A stretch of 64,000 bases of DNA from Paenibacillus sp. FSL H8-0548 (GCF_038630985.1 NZ_CP152049.1:190001-254000); one strand, 5' to 3'; counted from the stretch's first letter, positions 10,770 through 21,359 are shown. Numbers and translations are program-made. The notes: a model not told the origin generated them from the sequence alone.

Positions 10770-11771
10770 ATGAAGACATTAATACTAAACCCAATTGCCT
10801 TCAGCTTAGGATCAATTGAGGTGCATTGGTATGGCATTATTTTGGGAACAGCGGCACTTGTTGGACTGCTATTCGCTGTGCAGGAAGGGAAACGCTTCGG
10901 CATTAAGCCGGATTTCTTTATGGATCTGCTGCTGCTTGGTGTTCCGTCAGCTATTATTGGGGCAAGAATCTATTACGTAGCCTTTATGTGGGATGACTAC
11001 AAAGGAAACTTAATTGATGTATTTAAAATATGGAATGGCGGTATCGCCATCTACGGCGCTATTATTGGAGCCTTCATTTGCGGGTTCTTCTATTTCCGCT
11101 ATAAGGGCTATAACTTCTGGCGGCTAGTCGATATTTGCGTGCCAGGACTGTTAGCAGGCCAGATGATTGGACGCTGGGGCAATTTCATGAACCAAGAGGC
11201 ATACGGCGGAGAGGTTAGCGAAACCTTCCTGCGCAATACGCTTCATTTGCCTTCCTTTATCGTGGATCAAATGCTCGTTGAGGGTGTATATCGTCACCCT
11301 GCGTTTTTGTATGAGTCATTATGGAGCCTTGTCGGTATTGCACTATTGCTCGTGCTTCGCCGTCAAAAATTTCTGCGTGCGGGCGAGCTAATGGCTACCT
11401 ACTTTATTTGGTATTCGATCGGCCGCTTCTTTATTGAAGCTCTTCGTACAGACAGCTTGGCTTTCAGAGGGCCGTCTTGGCTGGCATCTTTCATTAACGG
11501 ACTATGGACGCCTATGGAGATTGTATTTAAACAAGGCTATTTAGATCCCGCATACGGCAATATTAGAATTTCACAGGTACTGGCTCTGCTTCTTATCGTA
11601 GGTGCAATTGCGCTCATTATTGTGCGTCGCAAGACGGGACTTGCATCGGAGTTTTATCTTGATCCGATTGTGACAAGTAAGCCGGAGAGAAACGTTTATG
11701 CCAAAGGAGCAGCAGCTAAGTCGGAAGGTTCTGTTTCTGTTCAAAAGGATGAAGATAACAAAGGGAAATAA
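10770..11771 (+). CDS. lgt: Prolipoprotein diacylglyceryl transferase
   Basis: A 333-aa integral membrane enzyme that moves diacylglycerol from phosphatidylglycerol to the lipobox Cys of prelipoproteins, the first step of lipoprotein maturation. It has several hydrophobic helices, the Lgt signature GRWGNFMNQEAYGG near 134-147 and HPAFLYES near 176-183. The C-terminal ~35 residues are charged and cytoplasmic-looking. It lies 21 bases after hprK with SD AAAGGGG before the ATG. Confidence 0.96.
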   Translation: MKTLILNPIAFSLGSIEVHWYGIILGTAALVGLLFAVQEGKRFGIKPDFFMDLLLLGVPSAIIGARIYYVAFMWDDYKGNLIDVFKIWNGGIAIYGAIIGAFICGFFYFRYKGYNFWRLVDICVPGLLAGQMIGRWGNFMNQEAYGGEVSETFLRNTLHLPSFIVDQMLVEGVYRHPAFLYESLWSLVGIALLLVLRRQKFLRAGELMATYFIWYSIGRFFIEALRTDSLAFRGPSWLASFINGLWTPMEIVFKQGYLDPAYGNIRISQVLALLLIVGAIALIIVRRKTGLASEFYLDPIVTSKPERNVYAKGAAAKSEGSVSVQKDEDNKGK

Positions 11772-11791
11772 TATTTAATGGAGGGTCAGCG

Positions 11792-12457
11792 ATGACGGGC
11801 AATATTAAAACGATGCTGTTCGATCTGGATGGCACAATTATCGACACCAACGAGCTCATTATTCGCTCCTTTATAGATTCGCTGCAGGGCGTAACGCCTG
11901 TTGGTTTTGGAAGAGAGCATATCATTCCAAGCATGGGACAACCTCTTACGGATCAGATGCGTTTGTTCTCAGGGCTACAAGATGTTACACATCTTGTAGC
12001 TGCTTATCGCGAGATTAATCTGCGTTTGCACGATGAGTATGTGAAAGCCTTCGATTACGTTATTGATGTTATCGCAAGGCTGCATGGCGAAGGCATTCAA
12101 ATTGGAGTCGTAACGACCAAAATGCGTCTAACGACAGAACGCGGCTTGAAATATGTCGGACTGTCTGACTACATTGATGCTATCGTTACGATTGACGATG
12201 TAGTGAATCCTAAGCCGCATGCTGAGCCGGTAAGCAGAGCGATTGAGCTGCTTGGAGCAGAACCGGCTTCTACGATGATGGTTGGGGATAGTACGGTAGA
12301 TATCGAGTCTGCCATTGCAGCAGGTGCGATAGCGGTTGGCGTGGCTTGGTCGCTTAAAGGTGAGCAGAAGCTGAAGGAAGCAGGGGCTCATCACATTATT
12401 CATGATATGCGGGATCTATATTCATTTGTTGGATTGGAGCGGGAGACGCTTGCGTAA
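11792..12457 (+). CDS. ppaX: Pyrophosphatase PpaX (HAD family)
   Basis: A 221-aa HAD-superfamily hydrolase. In B. subtilis PpaX removes the pyrophosphate made by the phosphorylase activity of HprK. It has HAD motif [10 protein letters not shown] (residues 10-18, nucleophile Asp11), a Thr/Lys motif region (VVTTK) and motif [19 protein letters not shown]. It is followed with an 8-bp overlap by the acyltransferase gene, so the two are translationally coupled. Confidence 0.93.
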   Translation: MTGNIKTMLFDLDGTIIDTNELIIRSFIDSLQGVTPVGFGREHIIPSMGQPLTDQMRLFSGLQDVTHLVAAYREINLRLHDEYVKAFDYVIDVIARLHGEGIQIGVVTTKMRLTTERGLKYVGLSDYIDAIVTIDDVVNPKPHAEPVSRAIELLGAEPASTMMVGDSTVDIESAIAAGAIAVGVAWSLKGEQKLKEAGAHHIIHDMRDLYSFVGLERETLA

Positions 12458-12983
12458 TGTTGAACGGTATCCAGTGGAAGGACCAAATGCGCTTTGGCAG
12501 GTGTACTCGACGGTAAGCCGAGCGAAGTCGGTACGTAATTTCATATGTATCCAGCTGGCGCGTTATTGTCCAATCCTTCCTATGAAAAATTGGATTTACC
12601 GCCGCATGCTCGGTATGAAGGTAGGGGAGCATACAGCCTTTGCACTGATGGTGATGGTAGATGTCTTCTTCCCAGAGCGCATTTCGGTCGGCAATAATAC
12701 AATTATCGGATATAATACAACGATTCTGACTCATGAGTATTTGATTAAGGAGTACCGGCTCGGCAATGTGGTCATTGGCTCCAATGTTATGATTGGTGCG
12801 AACACGACGATCCTGCCGGGTGTTACTATCGGCGATCATGCGATTGTCGCAGCTGGATCTGTCGTTCATAAGGATGTGCCTGCTTACGCATTTGTAGGCG
12901 GCAATCCGATGCGAGTAATTAGAAGCAGTGAGCTGGTTGTGCCAGTGGGGCTTGACGAGAATGTACGCAATATATTAAATTAA
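12450..12983 (+). CDS. Hexapeptide-repeat acyltransferase (YvoF-like)
   Basis: A 177-aa left-handed beta-helix acyltransferase, with hexapeptide repeats such as [28 protein letters not shown] and [10 protein letters not shown]. The family transfers acetyl or similar groups to sugars or small molecules; the substrate is unknown. The frame is open to an ATG at 12402, but that would overlap ppaX widely. The TTG at 12450, preceded by GGAG and giving the family N-terminus [11 protein letters not shown], overlaps the ppaX stop by 8 bases and is preferred. Last gene of the hprK operon; a terminator follows. Confidence 0.82.
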   Translation: MRNVERYPVEGPNALWQVYSTVSRAKSVRNFICIQLARYCPILPMKNWIYRRMLGMKVGEHTAFALMVMVDVFFPERISVGNNTIIGYNTTILTHEYLIKEYRLGNVVIGSNVMIGANTTILPGVTIGDHAIVAAGSVVHKDVPAYAFVGGNPMRVIRSSELVVPVGLDENVRNILN

Positions 12984-12992
12984 ATGGCCTGT

Positions 12993-13045
12993 AAAGCCCC
13001 GTCCGCGCGAGCTTCTTTCGCTGCTGGCCGGGGCTTGCTTTTTTG
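12993..13045 (+). terminator. Terminator of the hprK operon
   Basis: AAGCCCCG (12994-13001) pairs with CGGGGCTT (13029-13036), followed by GCTTTTTT. Confidence 0.85.
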
Positions 13046-13175
13046 ATTATAAAGGGCTTATTTGGCTTGACGAGAATAAGCCTTTCATGCTAATATTACG
13101 ACTAAACCCTTTAATTTGTTAGCATGGTAACATGGTAGCGCATTAAAGTAATAAAGCAGATGAAGGTGATCAAGC

Positions 13176-14408
13176 GTGTCTAAACCAAAAGTATTTGAAA
13201 AGCCGATAGGCGTTAAAGATTATTTACCGAGCGCAGTCGCGAAGCTGCGCCATATTGAGCGTCAGGTTCTAGACTGCATGCAGGGCTGGGGCTATGAACA
13301 AATTATAACACCAACAATGGAATACTATGACACGGTGGGCGTTGCGAGCTCCACGTCGGATCAGAAGCTGTTCAAGCTGCTTAATAATCGGGGCACAACG
13401 CTTGTGCTTCGCTCTGATATGACAGCACCGATTGCTCGGGTGGTCTCATCCTTATTAAAGCAAGCGGAGTTTCCGCAGCGCTTATCCTATCATGCGAATG
13501 TGTTTCGCGCTATTGAGGAAGAGGCTGGCCGCGAGGCAGAGTTTTTTCAAACGGGCGTAGAGCTTGTTGGTGATTCTTCAGCAGAAGCAGATGCGGAGGT
13601 TGTTGCGCTCGCGATTGCCTCGCTCAAGGCTGCAGGAGTTGAGCGCTTCAAAATTGCTATTGGACATGTAGGTTTCCTTAACGGCTTAATGGAGGAATCA
13701 TTGCCAGGTCGTACGGAAGAACAAGAGCAGCTTAAAGCCTGCTTGCTTGGCCGTGATTTTGTTGGCTATCGCAAGCAATTGCGCGAGCTGTCAATTGAGG
13801 AATCAGTGCAGTCCGAGCTTGAAGGGATTTTAAGGCTGCGCGGAGGCCAAGAGATTTGCGATCAAGCGCTGCAGCTAAGCGTGGACGCGAATGCGAGGGC
13901 AGCGATTCAGCATCTATGTGAAATTTGGGATGTGCTGAAGGCTTATGGCGTTTGCGAGCATGTGCTTATTGATTTGACGATGATTGGGGACTTCTCCTAC
14001 TATACGGGCATGACGTTTGAAGGATATGCTTCTGATCTTGGCTTCCCGGTTGTGAGCGGCGGACGCTATGACAATCTGCTGGCACAGTTCGGAAGACCGG
14101 CACCGGCAACAGGATTTGCGCTTAAGACGACGCGTATTTTGGAGCTGCTTGGTGATCGTGCGGAGCAGGAAGCAGCTCGTACATTAGTTGTGTATGACAC
14201 AGCTGGTCGCGGAGAGGCGCTTGTTAGAGCGCAGGAGCTGCGGGAGCAGGGTGTTATTGTTGTAACGGAGCGTTCAGATGGGAAAAACGCAGCGCTTGCT
14301 GCATCGGAAAACGCTAATGGTGGAAAATCGTTTATATATAAAGGTGTAAACTATACAGACTTGCTGTTGTTTGAACAAAACGGAACGAAAGGTGGCAGCG
14401 CCTCATGA
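13176..14408 (+). CDS. hisZ: ATP phosphoribosyltransferase regulatory subunit
   Basis: A 410-aa HisRS-like protein without tRNA charging function, which partners with the short catalytic HisG and confers activity and histidine feedback control. The class II aaRS-like core shows motif 2-like [20 protein letters not shown]. The GTG start at 13176 has a weak SD (GAAGGTG) upstream. It heads the histidine operon and overlaps hisG by 4 bases (ATGA). I searched the 190-base upstream region for a T-box (GGTGGTACCGCG-type) and found none; the control mechanism is not evident. Confidence 0.95.
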   Translation: MSKPKVFEKPIGVKDYLPSAVAKLRHIERQVLDCMQGWGYEQIITPTMEYYDTVGVASSTSDQKLFKLLNNRGTTLVLRSDMTAPIARVVSSLLKQAEFPQRLSYHANVFRAIEEEAGREAEFFQTGVELVGDSSAEADAEVVALAIASLKAAGVERFKIAIGHVGFLNGLMEESLPGRTEEQEQLKACLLGRDFVGYRKQLRELSIEESVQSELEGILRLRGGQEICDQALQLSVDANARAAIQHLCEIWDVLKAYGVCEHVLIDLTMIGDFSYYTGMTFEGYASDLGFPVVSGGRYDNLLAQFGRPAPATGFALKTTRILELLGDRAEQEAARTLVVYDTAGRGEALVRAQELREQGVIVVTERSDGKNAALAASENANGGKSFIYKGVNYTDLLLFEQNGTKGGSAS

Positions 14409-15049
14409 GCGGACAATCCAGAGATATTTTGAAAGTGGCGATGCCGAAGGGCCGCATTTATAAGGTGGCATCGAAGCTGTTTCGTGAGGCGGGACTGCCG
14501 ATTCCGAGTGATTTTGATGATACGCGCAAGCTAATCATTGAGCTGCCTGAGGTAGGCATGGAGTTCATTATGGCTAAGCCTGTCGATGTGCCGACCTATG
14601 TGGAATACGGCGTTGCTGATATTGGCATCGTTGGCAAGGATGTGCTGATGGAGGAGAACAAGGATGTCTACGAGCTGCTTGATCTTGGTATAGCCAAGTG
14701 CAGAATGTCGGTCATCGGCATGCCAGACTGGAAGCCGACGATGAATCCAAGAGTAGCGACGAAGTACCCGAATGTAGCCTCTGCTTATTTCCGTGAGCTT
14801 GGTCAACAGGTTGAGGTGATTAAGCTCAATGGCTCCATCGAGCTTGCACCTATGATTGGCTTAGCAGACCGTATCGTTGATATGGTGGAAACCGGCCAAA
14901 CGCTTCGGGAGAACGGACTGGTGGAGATGGAATCGATCTTTGGCATCACGAGCCGCTTGATCGCTAATCGCGTGAGCTACCGGATGAAAAATGAAGTTAT
15001 CCAAGGTCTGTGTGATCGTTTGCAGGCAACACTCGCTACGCGGGTATAA
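14405..15049 (+). CDS. hisG: ATP phosphoribosyltransferase, short form
   Basis: A 214-aa catalytic subunit that condenses ATP and PRPP to phosphoribosyl-ATP, the first step of histidine synthesis. It lacks the C-terminal regulatory domain of long HisG, which agrees with the presence of hisZ. The family segment [19 protein letters not shown] is seen near residues 144-162. The ATGA overlap with hisZ ensures coupled translation. Confidence 0.96.
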   Translation: MSGQSRDILKVAMPKGRIYKVASKLFREAGLPIPSDFDDTRKLIIELPEVGMEFIMAKPVDVPTYVEYGVADIGIVGKDVLMEENKDVYELLDLGIAKCRMSVIGMPDWKPTMNPRVATKYPNVASAYFRELGQQVEVIKLNGSIELAPMIGLADRIVDMVETGQTLRENGLVEMESIFGITSRLIANRVSYRMKNEVIQGLCDRLQATLATRV

Positions 15050-15172
15050 GGAAGCGCAGGGCGATAGCGCTGAGTGAATGCGCTGACGATGTATATGAGA
15101 CCGGGCGATAGCACTGGCTGAGAATAAGGGATGAAGCTATATAAATTATTTGGTTTGGAAGGGGCGGATCGT

Positions 15173-16459
15173 ATGCGCATCATGCGAGCGGAGCAGTTTG
15201 GTTTGAAGCGCGAGGTGGAGTACGGAACACCGGAGCAAAATGAAGCAGCCTTGAGGATCGTCGCAGACGTGAAGGCTGAGGGAGATGCGGCGCTGCTGAG
15301 GTATACGGAGCAGCATGACCGTGTGAAGCTGGATGCGGAATCGCTGCGCGTGACGCAGGAGGAGATTCAGGCGGCGTATGCGTTTGTCGACGCCGATTTT
15401 CTCACGGCAATTCGCGAAGCAGCCGTGAATGTTCGGGTATTCCACGAGAAGCAAATGCGTACCTCGTGGATGGATCTGCAGCAGGACGGGACGCTGCTCG
15501 GGCAAATTATGCGGCCGCTGAAGCGGGTCGGCGTGTATGTGCCCGGAGGCAAGGCGGCTTATCCGTCGTCCGTGCTGATGAATGTCATTCCGGCACAGGT
15601 AGCCGGCGTGCCGGAGATTGTTATGGTGACGCCGCCATCAACCGGCGGCACAGCGGGCATCGACCCGTATATTCTCGTTGCCGCCGCGGAAGCGGGCGTC
15701 AAGGAGATGTACCGGGTCGGCGGAGCTCAAGCCATTGCCGCGCTTGCGTACGGCACGACCAGCATTGCTCCGGTCGACAAAATATGCGGACCGGGCAACA
15801 TTTATGTGGCGCTGGCTAAGCGCGCCGTATTCGGTGCCGTCGATATCGACAGTATCGCCGGGCCAAGTGAAATCGTCGTGCTTGCTGACGATTCAGCAGA
15901 TCCCGCGTACGTAGCCGCGGATCTGCTGTCGCAGGCAGAGCACGATGAAATGGCGTCGGCGATTCTAATAACGCCGTCGCAGCAGCTTGCGGAAGCGGTC
16001 GCAGCGGAGGTTGAGCGCCAGCTGTCCACGCTGCCGCGCCAAGCCATTGCGCGCAGCTCGATCGACAGCTACGGCGCTGTACTGCTCGTCGATTCGCTGG
16101 AAGCGGGTATCGATGTCGTCAATCAGCTTGCACCGGAGCACCTTGAAGTGCTGACGGTTGATCCGATGCGTCTGCTCGGACACATTCAGAACGCAGGGGC
16201 AATCTTCCTCGGACCATACAGCTCGGAGCCGGTTGGTGATTATTTTGCAGGTCCGAATCACATCATCCCAACAAACGGAACAGCACGCTTCTCATCGCCG
16301 GTGAATGTCGACGATTTCTTGAAGAAATCAAGCTTGATTTACTACAGCAAGGAAGCGCTGCTAGCCAATGGCGAGAAAATTATGACACTGGCACGCCACG
16401 AGGGACTTGAAGGACACGCTCGCGCTATCGAGATTCGTCTGGAGAAGGAACGCGGATAA
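15173..16459 (+). CDS. hisD: Histidinol dehydrogenase
   Basis: A 428-aa zinc- and NAD-dependent enzyme oxidising L-histidinol to histidine in two steps, the end of the pathway. Family segments are [12 protein letters not shown] (about 207-218), the His-containing AEHDE near 259, and [14 protein letters not shown] near 363-376. The frame is open from 15131, but the ATG at 15173 with GGAAGGGG upstream gives the usual length. The middle of this gene is markedly more GC-rich than its neighbours. It is preceded by a ~120-base gap without a gene. Confidence 0.95.
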   Translation: MRIMRAEQFGLKREVEYGTPEQNEAALRIVADVKAEGDAALLRYTEQHDRVKLDAESLRVTQEEIQAAYAFVDADFLTAIREAAVNVRVFHEKQMRTSWMDLQQDGTLLGQIMRPLKRVGVYVPGGKAAYPSSVLMNVIPAQVAGVPEIVMVTPPSTGGTAGIDPYILVAAAEAGVKEMYRVGGAQAIAALAYGTTSIAPVDKICGPGNIYVALAKRAVFGAVDIDSIAGPSEIVVLADDSADPAYVAADLLSQAEHDEMASAILITPSQQLAEAVAAEVERQLSTLPRQAIARSSIDSYGAVLLVDSLEAGIDVVNQLAPEHLEVLTVDPMRLLGHIQNAGAIFLGPYSSEPVGDYFAGPNHIIPTNGTARFSSPVNVDDFLKKSSLIYYSKEALLANGEKIMTLARHEGLEGHARAIEIRLEKERG

Positions 16460-16559
16460 GACGGCGATAGCGGTTCCGTTATTTTGGCGAATAAGCGTGA
16501 CTTTTGACGTTTCGCGGGGAAATATCGATATGAATATAATGAAGAAAGAAGGAATAAAA

Positions 16560-17159
16560 GTGTCGGAAAAACAGGTACGTGAAGCATCGGTAGCACGCAA
16601 GACAAATGAAACGGATATTAGGCTTACATTTGCAGTGGATGGAACGGGCGAGACGAAGATTGAAACGGATGTGCCATTCCTTAATCATATGCTTGATCTG
16701 TTTACCAAGCATGGCCAGTTTAATTTGGAGCTTGAAGCACGCGGTGATATCGACATCGATGATCATCATACCGTTGAGGATATCGGCATTTGCATTGGGC
16801 ATACGCTTCGCGAGGCACTTGGCGACAAGCGCGGCATTAAACGTTACGCCAGCGTGTTCGTGCCGATGGATGAGGCGCTAGCGCAGGTTATTATCGACGT
16901 AAGCAATCGTCCGCATTTTGAATACCGCGCGGAATATCCTTCGACTCAAGTAGGAAGCTTCTCGACGGAGCTGGTTCATGAATTTCTATGGAAGCTTGCG
17001 CTTGAAGCGCGCATCACGCTGCATGTCATCGTGCACTACGGCCAAAACACGCATCATATGATTGAAGCGGTGTTCAAGGCGCTTGGACGTGCACTGGATG
17101 AGGCGACAAGCATTGATCCTCGCGTGCAAGGAGTGCCTTCGACGAAAGGGGTACTCTAG
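16560..17159 (+). CDS. hisB: Imidazoleglycerol-phosphate dehydratase
   Basis: A 199-aa Mn-dependent dehydratase converting imidazole-glycerol phosphate to imidazole-acetol phosphate. The two internal repeats carry the metal-binding His clusters DDHHTVED and GQNTHHMIEA. The frame is open far upstream into hisD, but the GTG at 16560 follows AAGGA and gives the normal length. It is a monofunctional HisB without a phosphatase domain; the phosphatase is supplied by hisJ. One base separates it from hisH. Confidence 0.95.
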   Translation: MSEKQVREASVARKTNETDIRLTFAVDGTGETKIETDVPFLNHMLDLFTKHGQFNLELEARGDIDIDDHHTVEDIGICIGHTLREALGDKRGIKRYASVFVPMDEALAQVIIDVSNRPHFEYRAEYPSTQVGSFSTELVHEFLWKLALEARITLHVIVHYGQNTHHMIEAVFKALGRALDEATSIDPRVQGVPSTKGVL

Positions 17160-17160
17160 G

Positions 17161-17778
17161 ATGATTGCAATCTTCGATTACGGCATGGGCAATCTGCATA
17201 GCGTCAGCAAAGCGGTTGAGCGTCTGGGCTATGAGGCTGTTATTACAGCAGACCCTAAAGTAATTGCCTCCGCCGATGGAGCGATTCTCCCAGGCGTTGG
17301 AGCCTTCGGCGATGCGATGCAAAACTTGCAGGAAACGAAGCTGGACCAGGAAGTCAAAGCATTCGCAGCCTCGGGCAAGCCGCTGCTTGGTATATGTCTT
17401 GGCATGCAGCTGCTGTTCAGTGAGAGCGAGGAGCATGGGACTAATGAGGGCTTGAATCTGCTGCCAGGCAAAGTGGTACGCTTCACAGGCGATTACAAAA
17501 TTCCGCATATGGGCTGGAATAAGCTGTCGTTTCTCCAAGAGCAATCGCCGCTGTTTAGCGGCCTTGCTGAGGGGCATGTTTATTTCGTGCATTCGTTCCA
17601 CGCGAAGCCGGAGCTGGCATCTGACCTGCTCGCTACGACGGACTATTATCAGCAGGTGACTGCGATTGTCAGCCGGGATAATGTGTACGGTATGCAATTT
17701 CATCCGGAGAAGAGCGGAGAGCTTGGCATGCAGCTGCTAGGCAATTTTCTAGCGCTTGCCAGCGGTACTCGTTCATAG
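17161..17778 (+). CDS. hisH: Imidazole glycerol phosphate synthase, glutaminase subunit
   Basis: A 205-aa class I glutamine amidotransferase that supplies ammonia to HisF. The catalytic triad is visible: Cys80 in GICLGMQ, and His181/Glu183 in FHPEKSG. It starts one base after the hisB stop. Only 60 bases follow before hisF, so the hisA gene that normally sits here in Firmicutes is missing. Confidence 0.96.
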   Translation: MIAIFDYGMGNLHSVSKAVERLGYEAVITADPKVIASADGAILPGVGAFGDAMQNLQETKLDQEVKAFAASGKPLLGICLGMQLLFSESEEHGTNEGLNLLPGKVVRFTGDYKIPHMGWNKLSFLQEQSPLFSGLAEGHVYFVHSFHAKPELASDLLATTDYYQQVTAIVSRDNVYGMQFHPEKSGELGMQLLGNFLALASGTRS

Positions 17779-17838
17779 CAGCAGAGGCATTGAACGGATA
17801 GAATAAGCTCGGTTAGCGAGCGTAAAGGAGAGAGCAAC

Positions 17839-18597
17839 ATGCTGGCAAAACGTATTATTCCTTGTTTGGACGTAAAGGATGGCCGCGTGGTAAAGGGCGT
17901 AAACTTCGTGAACCTTCGCGATGCAGGCGATCCCGTCGAGCTGGCCGCTACCTACGACCAGGAGGGTGCGGATGAGCTTGTGTTTTTGGACATTTCTGCT
18001 TCTGTAGAAGGCCGCGCAACGATGATTGAGGTCGTTAAGCGGACGGCAGGAGAGATTACGATTCCATTTACGGTAGGCGGCGGAATTTCTCATGTGGAAG
18101 ACATGAAGCGGCTGCTGCGCGCAGGCGCAGACAAAATCGGCATCAACACAGCGGCTGTCTTGAATCCTGCGCTTGTGAAGGAAGGCTCGCGCAAGTTCGG
18201 CTCGCAGTGCATTGTTGTAGCGATTGACGCTAAGTTCAATGCAGAGTGGGGCGAGTGGGAAGTCTATACACACGGCGGACGCAAGACGACAGGCATTAAA
18301 GCGCTGGAGTGGGCGCGCGAGGTCGAGCGTCTAGGGGCTGGCGAAATTTTGCTGACTAGCATGGATGCTGACGGAACGAAGGACGGGTTTGATCTTAAGC
18401 TTACGCAGGCGGTATCGGATTCCTTAGGCATTCCGGTTATCGCATCAGGCGGTGCGGGAAGAATCGAGCATTTTCACGATGTTTTCGAGCAGGCTCATGC
18501 GGATGCAGCGCTCGCAGCTACGATTTTTCACTATAAAGAAATGACAATCCGTGAAGTGAAGGACGATTTGCGATTGAAGGGAGTAGAGGTACGATGA
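17839..18597 (+). CDS. hisF: Imidazole glycerol phosphate synthase, cyclase subunit
   Basis: A 252-aa TIM barrel which, with HisH, forms imidazole-glycerol phosphate and AICAR from PRFAR and ammonia. The catalytic Asp11 lies in CLDVKDG and the second Asp in VVAIDAKF near residue 130. Phosphate loops GGGIS and GGAGR are present. This is clearly HisF rather than HisA. SD AAAGGAGAG precedes the ATG. It overlaps hisI by 4 bases. Confidence 0.96.
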   Translation: MLAKRIIPCLDVKDGRVVKGVNFVNLRDAGDPVELAATYDQEGADELVFLDISASVEGRATMIEVVKRTAGEITIPFTVGGGISHVEDMKRLLRAGADKIGINTAAVLNPALVKEGSRKFGSQCIVVAIDAKFNAEWGEWEVYTHGGRKTTGIKALEWAREVERLGAGEILLTSMDADGTKDGFDLKLTQAVSDSLGIPVIASGGAGRIEHFHDVFEQAHADAALAATIFHYKEMTIREVKDDLRLKGVEVR

Positions 18598-19277
18598 CCG
18601 AGAACAGCCAGAGCTTGGATGCTTCAAAAATCAAATGGGACGATGCAGGTCTCGTGCCAGCTGTCGTACAGGATGCACAAAGCAAAGAAGTGCTAATGAT
18701 GGCCTATATGAATAAGGAATCGCTGCAGCTTTCGGTAAAATCCGGCGTAACATGGTTCTGGAGCCGTTCGCGAGGCGAGCTATGGAATAAGGGCGCAACA
18801 AGCGGCCATACGCAGCGAATTGTCTCTATGGCATATGATTGTGATGGCGACACGCTGCTCGTTAAGGTAGACCAGAAGGGGCCGGCTTGTCATACAGGAC
18901 GTTACAGCTGCTTCTTTAATTCAATTGAAGTAACCGGAGCCTCCACAGAGGCTGCAGCGTCTTCTTCCGACCGCTTCGCTACGCTTGGGCAATTGGAGGG
19001 CATTATCGCAGAACGTTACGCAGAGCGCCCTGAGGGCTCTTACACGAGCTATCTATTCGATAAAGGCGTCGATAAAATTTTGAAAAAGGTTGGCGAGGAA
19101 GCGTCTGAGGTCATTATTGCTGCCAAAAATAAAGACAATGATGAGCTTCGCAGTGAAGCCGGCGACCTTATTTTTCACCTGATGGTGCTGCTGCGCGAGC
19201 GCGGCTTGCCGCTGGATGATGTCATTGGCGAAATCGACAGCCGTCACGGCAAACCAACAACGAACAAAATGAGATAG
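18594..19277 (+). CDS. hisI: Bifunctional phosphoribosyl-AMP cyclohydrolase/phosphoribosyl-ATP pyrophosphatase
   Basis: A 227-aa HisIE fusion performing the second and third steps of histidine synthesis. The N-terminal cyclohydrolase domain (about 1-115) has the metal-binding [14 protein letters not shown] and CHTGRYSCF motifs. The C-terminal MazG-like pyrophosphohydrolase domain (about 130-227) has [19 protein letters not shown] overlap with hisF. Confidence 0.95.
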   Translation: MTENSQSLDASKIKWDDAGLVPAVVQDAQSKEVLMMAYMNKESLQLSVKSGVTWFWSRSRGELWNKGATSGHTQRIVSMAYDCDGDTLLVKVDQKGPACHTGRYSCFFNSIEVTGASTEAAASSSDRFATLGQLEGIIAERYAERPEGSYTSYLFDKGVDKILKKVGEEASEVIIAAKNKDNDELRSEAGDLIFHLMVLLRERGLPLDDVIGEIDSRHGKPTTNKMR

Positions 19278-19311
19278 CACTGCGCTTATAAATTAAAGAA
19301 GAAAGGCCGGT

Positions 19312-20124
19312 ATGCACATGTTTATCGATTATCATACCCATCATGCCCGCTGCGGCCATGCAGTCGGCGAGCTGGAGGAATATGTACGGAAGGGAATAGA
19401 GATCGGACTCGTGCAGCTCGGCCTTTCCGACCATATGCCGCTGCTCCATGTCGATCCTGCAACGTATTACCCGGAAATGGCGATGCCTATGGAGGAGCTT
19501 CCTCGTTATGTAGAGGAATGCCTTGCGCTTAAAGAAAAGTATAAAGGGCAGATTGATATTCGCGTGGGGCTTGAAGGCGATTATATCGAGGGCAGCGAGA
19601 AGCAAATTGAGGCTATCGTGAACGCTTATCCGTGGGATTATGTCATCGGCTCTGTTCACTTTCTGGGCGAATGGGATATTACTGACTTCAGGCAAACGGC
19701 GGGCTGGGAAGGCCGCGACCGGATGGCGGTCTATGAGCAGTATTACGATGCCATCGGCAAAGCAGCGGCAACTGGGTTTTATGATTATATCGGGCATATC
19801 GATGTGATCAAGCGCTTTGGCTTTAAGCCGGAGGGAGATGTTGCCCATTTGGAAAATGCAGCGCTCGAAGCGGTTAAACGTCACGGACTTGCCATAGAGC
19901 TGAACGCTTCGGGACTTCGTACTCCCGCCGCTGAGATGTTTCCAAGCCGCCGTATGCTTGAATACGCACGGGATTTAGGCATTCCGCTGACCGTAGGATC
20001 GGATGCTCACCAGCCCGAAAGGCTCGGCCAATATTTGGATCAAGCGTACGAGACGCTGAGAGATATTGGGTTTAAACAGCTAGCGACATTCAATTGTCGA
20101 AAATTGTTGCTGATAGATTTTTGA
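19312..20124 (+). CDS. hisJ: Histidinol-phosphatase, PHP type
   Basis: A 270-aa PHP-fold metal-dependent phosphatase that removes phosphate from histidinol phosphate. The N-terminal metal motif DYHTHHARCGHA and the later GSVHF and GSDAHQPE motifs are those of the family. Two ATGs, at 19312 and 19318, are both possible; the first is closest to the SD GAAAGG. It follows hisI by 34 bases and completes the operon. The promoter of the next gene overlaps its stop codon. Confidence 0.9.
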   Translation: MHMFIDYHTHHARCGHAVGELEEYVRKGIEIGLVQLGLSDHMPLLHVDPATYYPEMAMPMEELPRYVEECLALKEKYKGQIDIRVGLEGDYIEGSEKQIEAIVNAYPWDYVIGSVHFLGEWDITDFRQTAGWEGRDRMAVYEQYYDAIGKAAATGFYDYIGHIDVIKRFGFKPEGDVAHLENAALEAVKRHGLAIELNASGLRTPAAEMFPSRRMLEYARDLGIPLTVGSDAHQPERLGQYLDQAYETLRDIGFKQLATFNCRKLLLIDF

Positions 20125-20148
20125 AATATCGTAAATTACATGTATAAT
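20121..20148 (+). promoter_or_regulatory. Sigma-A promoter of prs, overlapping hisJ stop
   Basis: TTGAAA (20121-20126) and TATAAT (20143-20148) are separated by 16 bases. The -35 includes the TGA stop of hisJ. This gives the PRPP synthetase its own transcription start inside the end of the his operon. Confidence 0.75.
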
Positions 20149-20243
20149 ATAGATGATCTAACAAGCTTTGTCGAAACATTAGGGCAAAGACGAGTATTGG
20201 CTTCGTAAAATAATTAATTGGTTTTAACGCTCAGGAGGGTATC

Positions 20244-21194
20244 ATGTTAAGCGACAAGGTGCGTATTTTTTCGGGTTCGTCTAATCCGGTATTGGCTCAG
20301 AAAATTAGTGCAGAGCTTGGTCTGACGCTAGGTGCGATCAAGATGTCCCGTTTCAAAAGCGGTGAGATTTACGTGCATTACGAGGAAACGATTCGGAATT
20401 GCGACGTTTTTCTCGTACAATCATTCTCCCATCCGATCAACGAGCATTTTGTCGAATTGCTGGTTATGATCGATGCGGCGAAGCGTGCTTCCGCCAGAAC
20501 GGTCAACATCATCATGCCGTATTACGGCTATGCACGTCAGGAACGCAAAGCAGCACCGCGGGAGCCGATTTCAGCGAAAATGCTGGCGGATGTGCTCACG
20601 ACTGTTGGAGCGAACCGAGTAATTACAATCGACCTACATGCTCCAGCTATTCAAGGCTTCTTCAACATTCCGGTCGACCATATGACTGCGCTTGATCTCA
20701 TCAGTGATTACTTGAAGTCTAAAAACATCAAGAACCCGGTAGTCGTATCGCCGGATGCAGGACGTGCTTCAACCGCAGAGAAGCTAGCGAACTACTTGGA
20801 TACATCGTTTGCGATTATGATTAAGAAACGCCCTGCACACAATCAATCGGTTATTACACATGTCATCGGAGACGTGGAAGGTCAAACGCCTATTATTATT
20901 GAGGATTTGATCGACACGGGAACTACGATTGTCAACGTTGTGGAAAGCTTAAAGGAGCGCGGCGCAGAGGACGTATACGTATGCGCAACGCACCCGTTAT
21001 TCTCTGGATCAGCTATTGAGCGTTTGGATCACCCCAATATTAAGGAAATCATCGTTACCGATTCCATAAGCTTGCCGGAGTCAACGCCGGAACGCTTCAA
21101 AGTGCTTTCTGTTGCACCGCTGCTTGCGGAAGCAACTCGTATTATTTTAGAAGGCGGCTCAATCAGTACGTTGTTCAAAAGCAACGGTGTTTAA
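20244..21194 (+). CDS. prs: Ribose-phosphate pyrophosphokinase
   Basis: A 316-aa class I PRPP synthetase making PRPP from ribose-5-phosphate and ATP. The catalytic loop and PRPP-binding motif are seen in VVSPDAGRASTAEKLA and IIIEDLIDTGTTI. SD AGGAGGG. It follows the his operon, whose first step consumes PRPP. Many Bacilli carry a main prs next to glmU elsewhere, so this may be a second copy; that cannot be judged from the window. Confidence 0.95.
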   Translation: MLSDKVRIFSGSSNPVLAQKISAELGLTLGAIKMSRFKSGEIYVHYEETIRNCDVFLVQSFSHPINEHFVELLVMIDAAKRASARTVNIIMPYYGYARQERKAAPREPISAKMLADVLTTVGANRVITIDLHAPAIQGFFNIPVDHMTALDLISDYLKSKNIKNPVVVSPDAGRASTAEKLANYLDTSFAIMIKKRPAHNQSVITHVIGDVEGQTPIIIEDLIDTGTTIVNVVESLKERGAEDVYVCATHPLFSGSAIERLDHPNIKEIIVTDSISLPESTPERFKVLSVAPLLAEATRIILEGGSISTLFKSNGV

Positions 21195-21240
21195 GCATTC
21201 AGAATGGATGTTAAGCATACAAAATGAATAGCAAGGTCGC

Positions 21241-21281
21241 GGGAAATCGCGGATGGTGTATTTGCCGTCCGCGATTTTCCC
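21241..21281 (+). terminator. Hairpin after prs
   Basis: GGGAAATCGCGGA (21241-21253) pairs with TCCGCGATTTTCCC (21268-21281) with a small bulge. It is a strong stem, but no T-run follows, so termination is likely but not certain. Confidence 0.55.
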
Positions 21282-21315
21282 ACATATTCTTTCGTGTTCG
21301 GATGGATATGGCTAT

Positions 21316-21323
21316 GGTATAAT
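21316..21323 (+). promoter_or_regulatory. Extended -10 promoter of the TPR gene
   Basis: TGG immediately followed by TATAAT (21318-21323) forms an extended -10. The -35 region is poor. Transcription from here would begin near 21330 and therefore excludes the most upstream in-frame start at 21294. Confidence 0.6.
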
Positions 21324-21359
21324 CGTAGAAAATCGGAAGTAACGGGAGGTGCCTTGCGG

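Noticed and set aside
12984..13175. Possible T-box or other riboswitch before hisZ
   Set aside because: No T-box core (GGTGGTACCGCG-like) and no specifier-stem pattern; a GGTAACATGGTAGCG stretch is only a weak resemblance.
15466..15914. Overlapping open frames inside hisD
   Set aside because: Produced by the GC-rich codon use of hisD; hisD itself has full family motifs.
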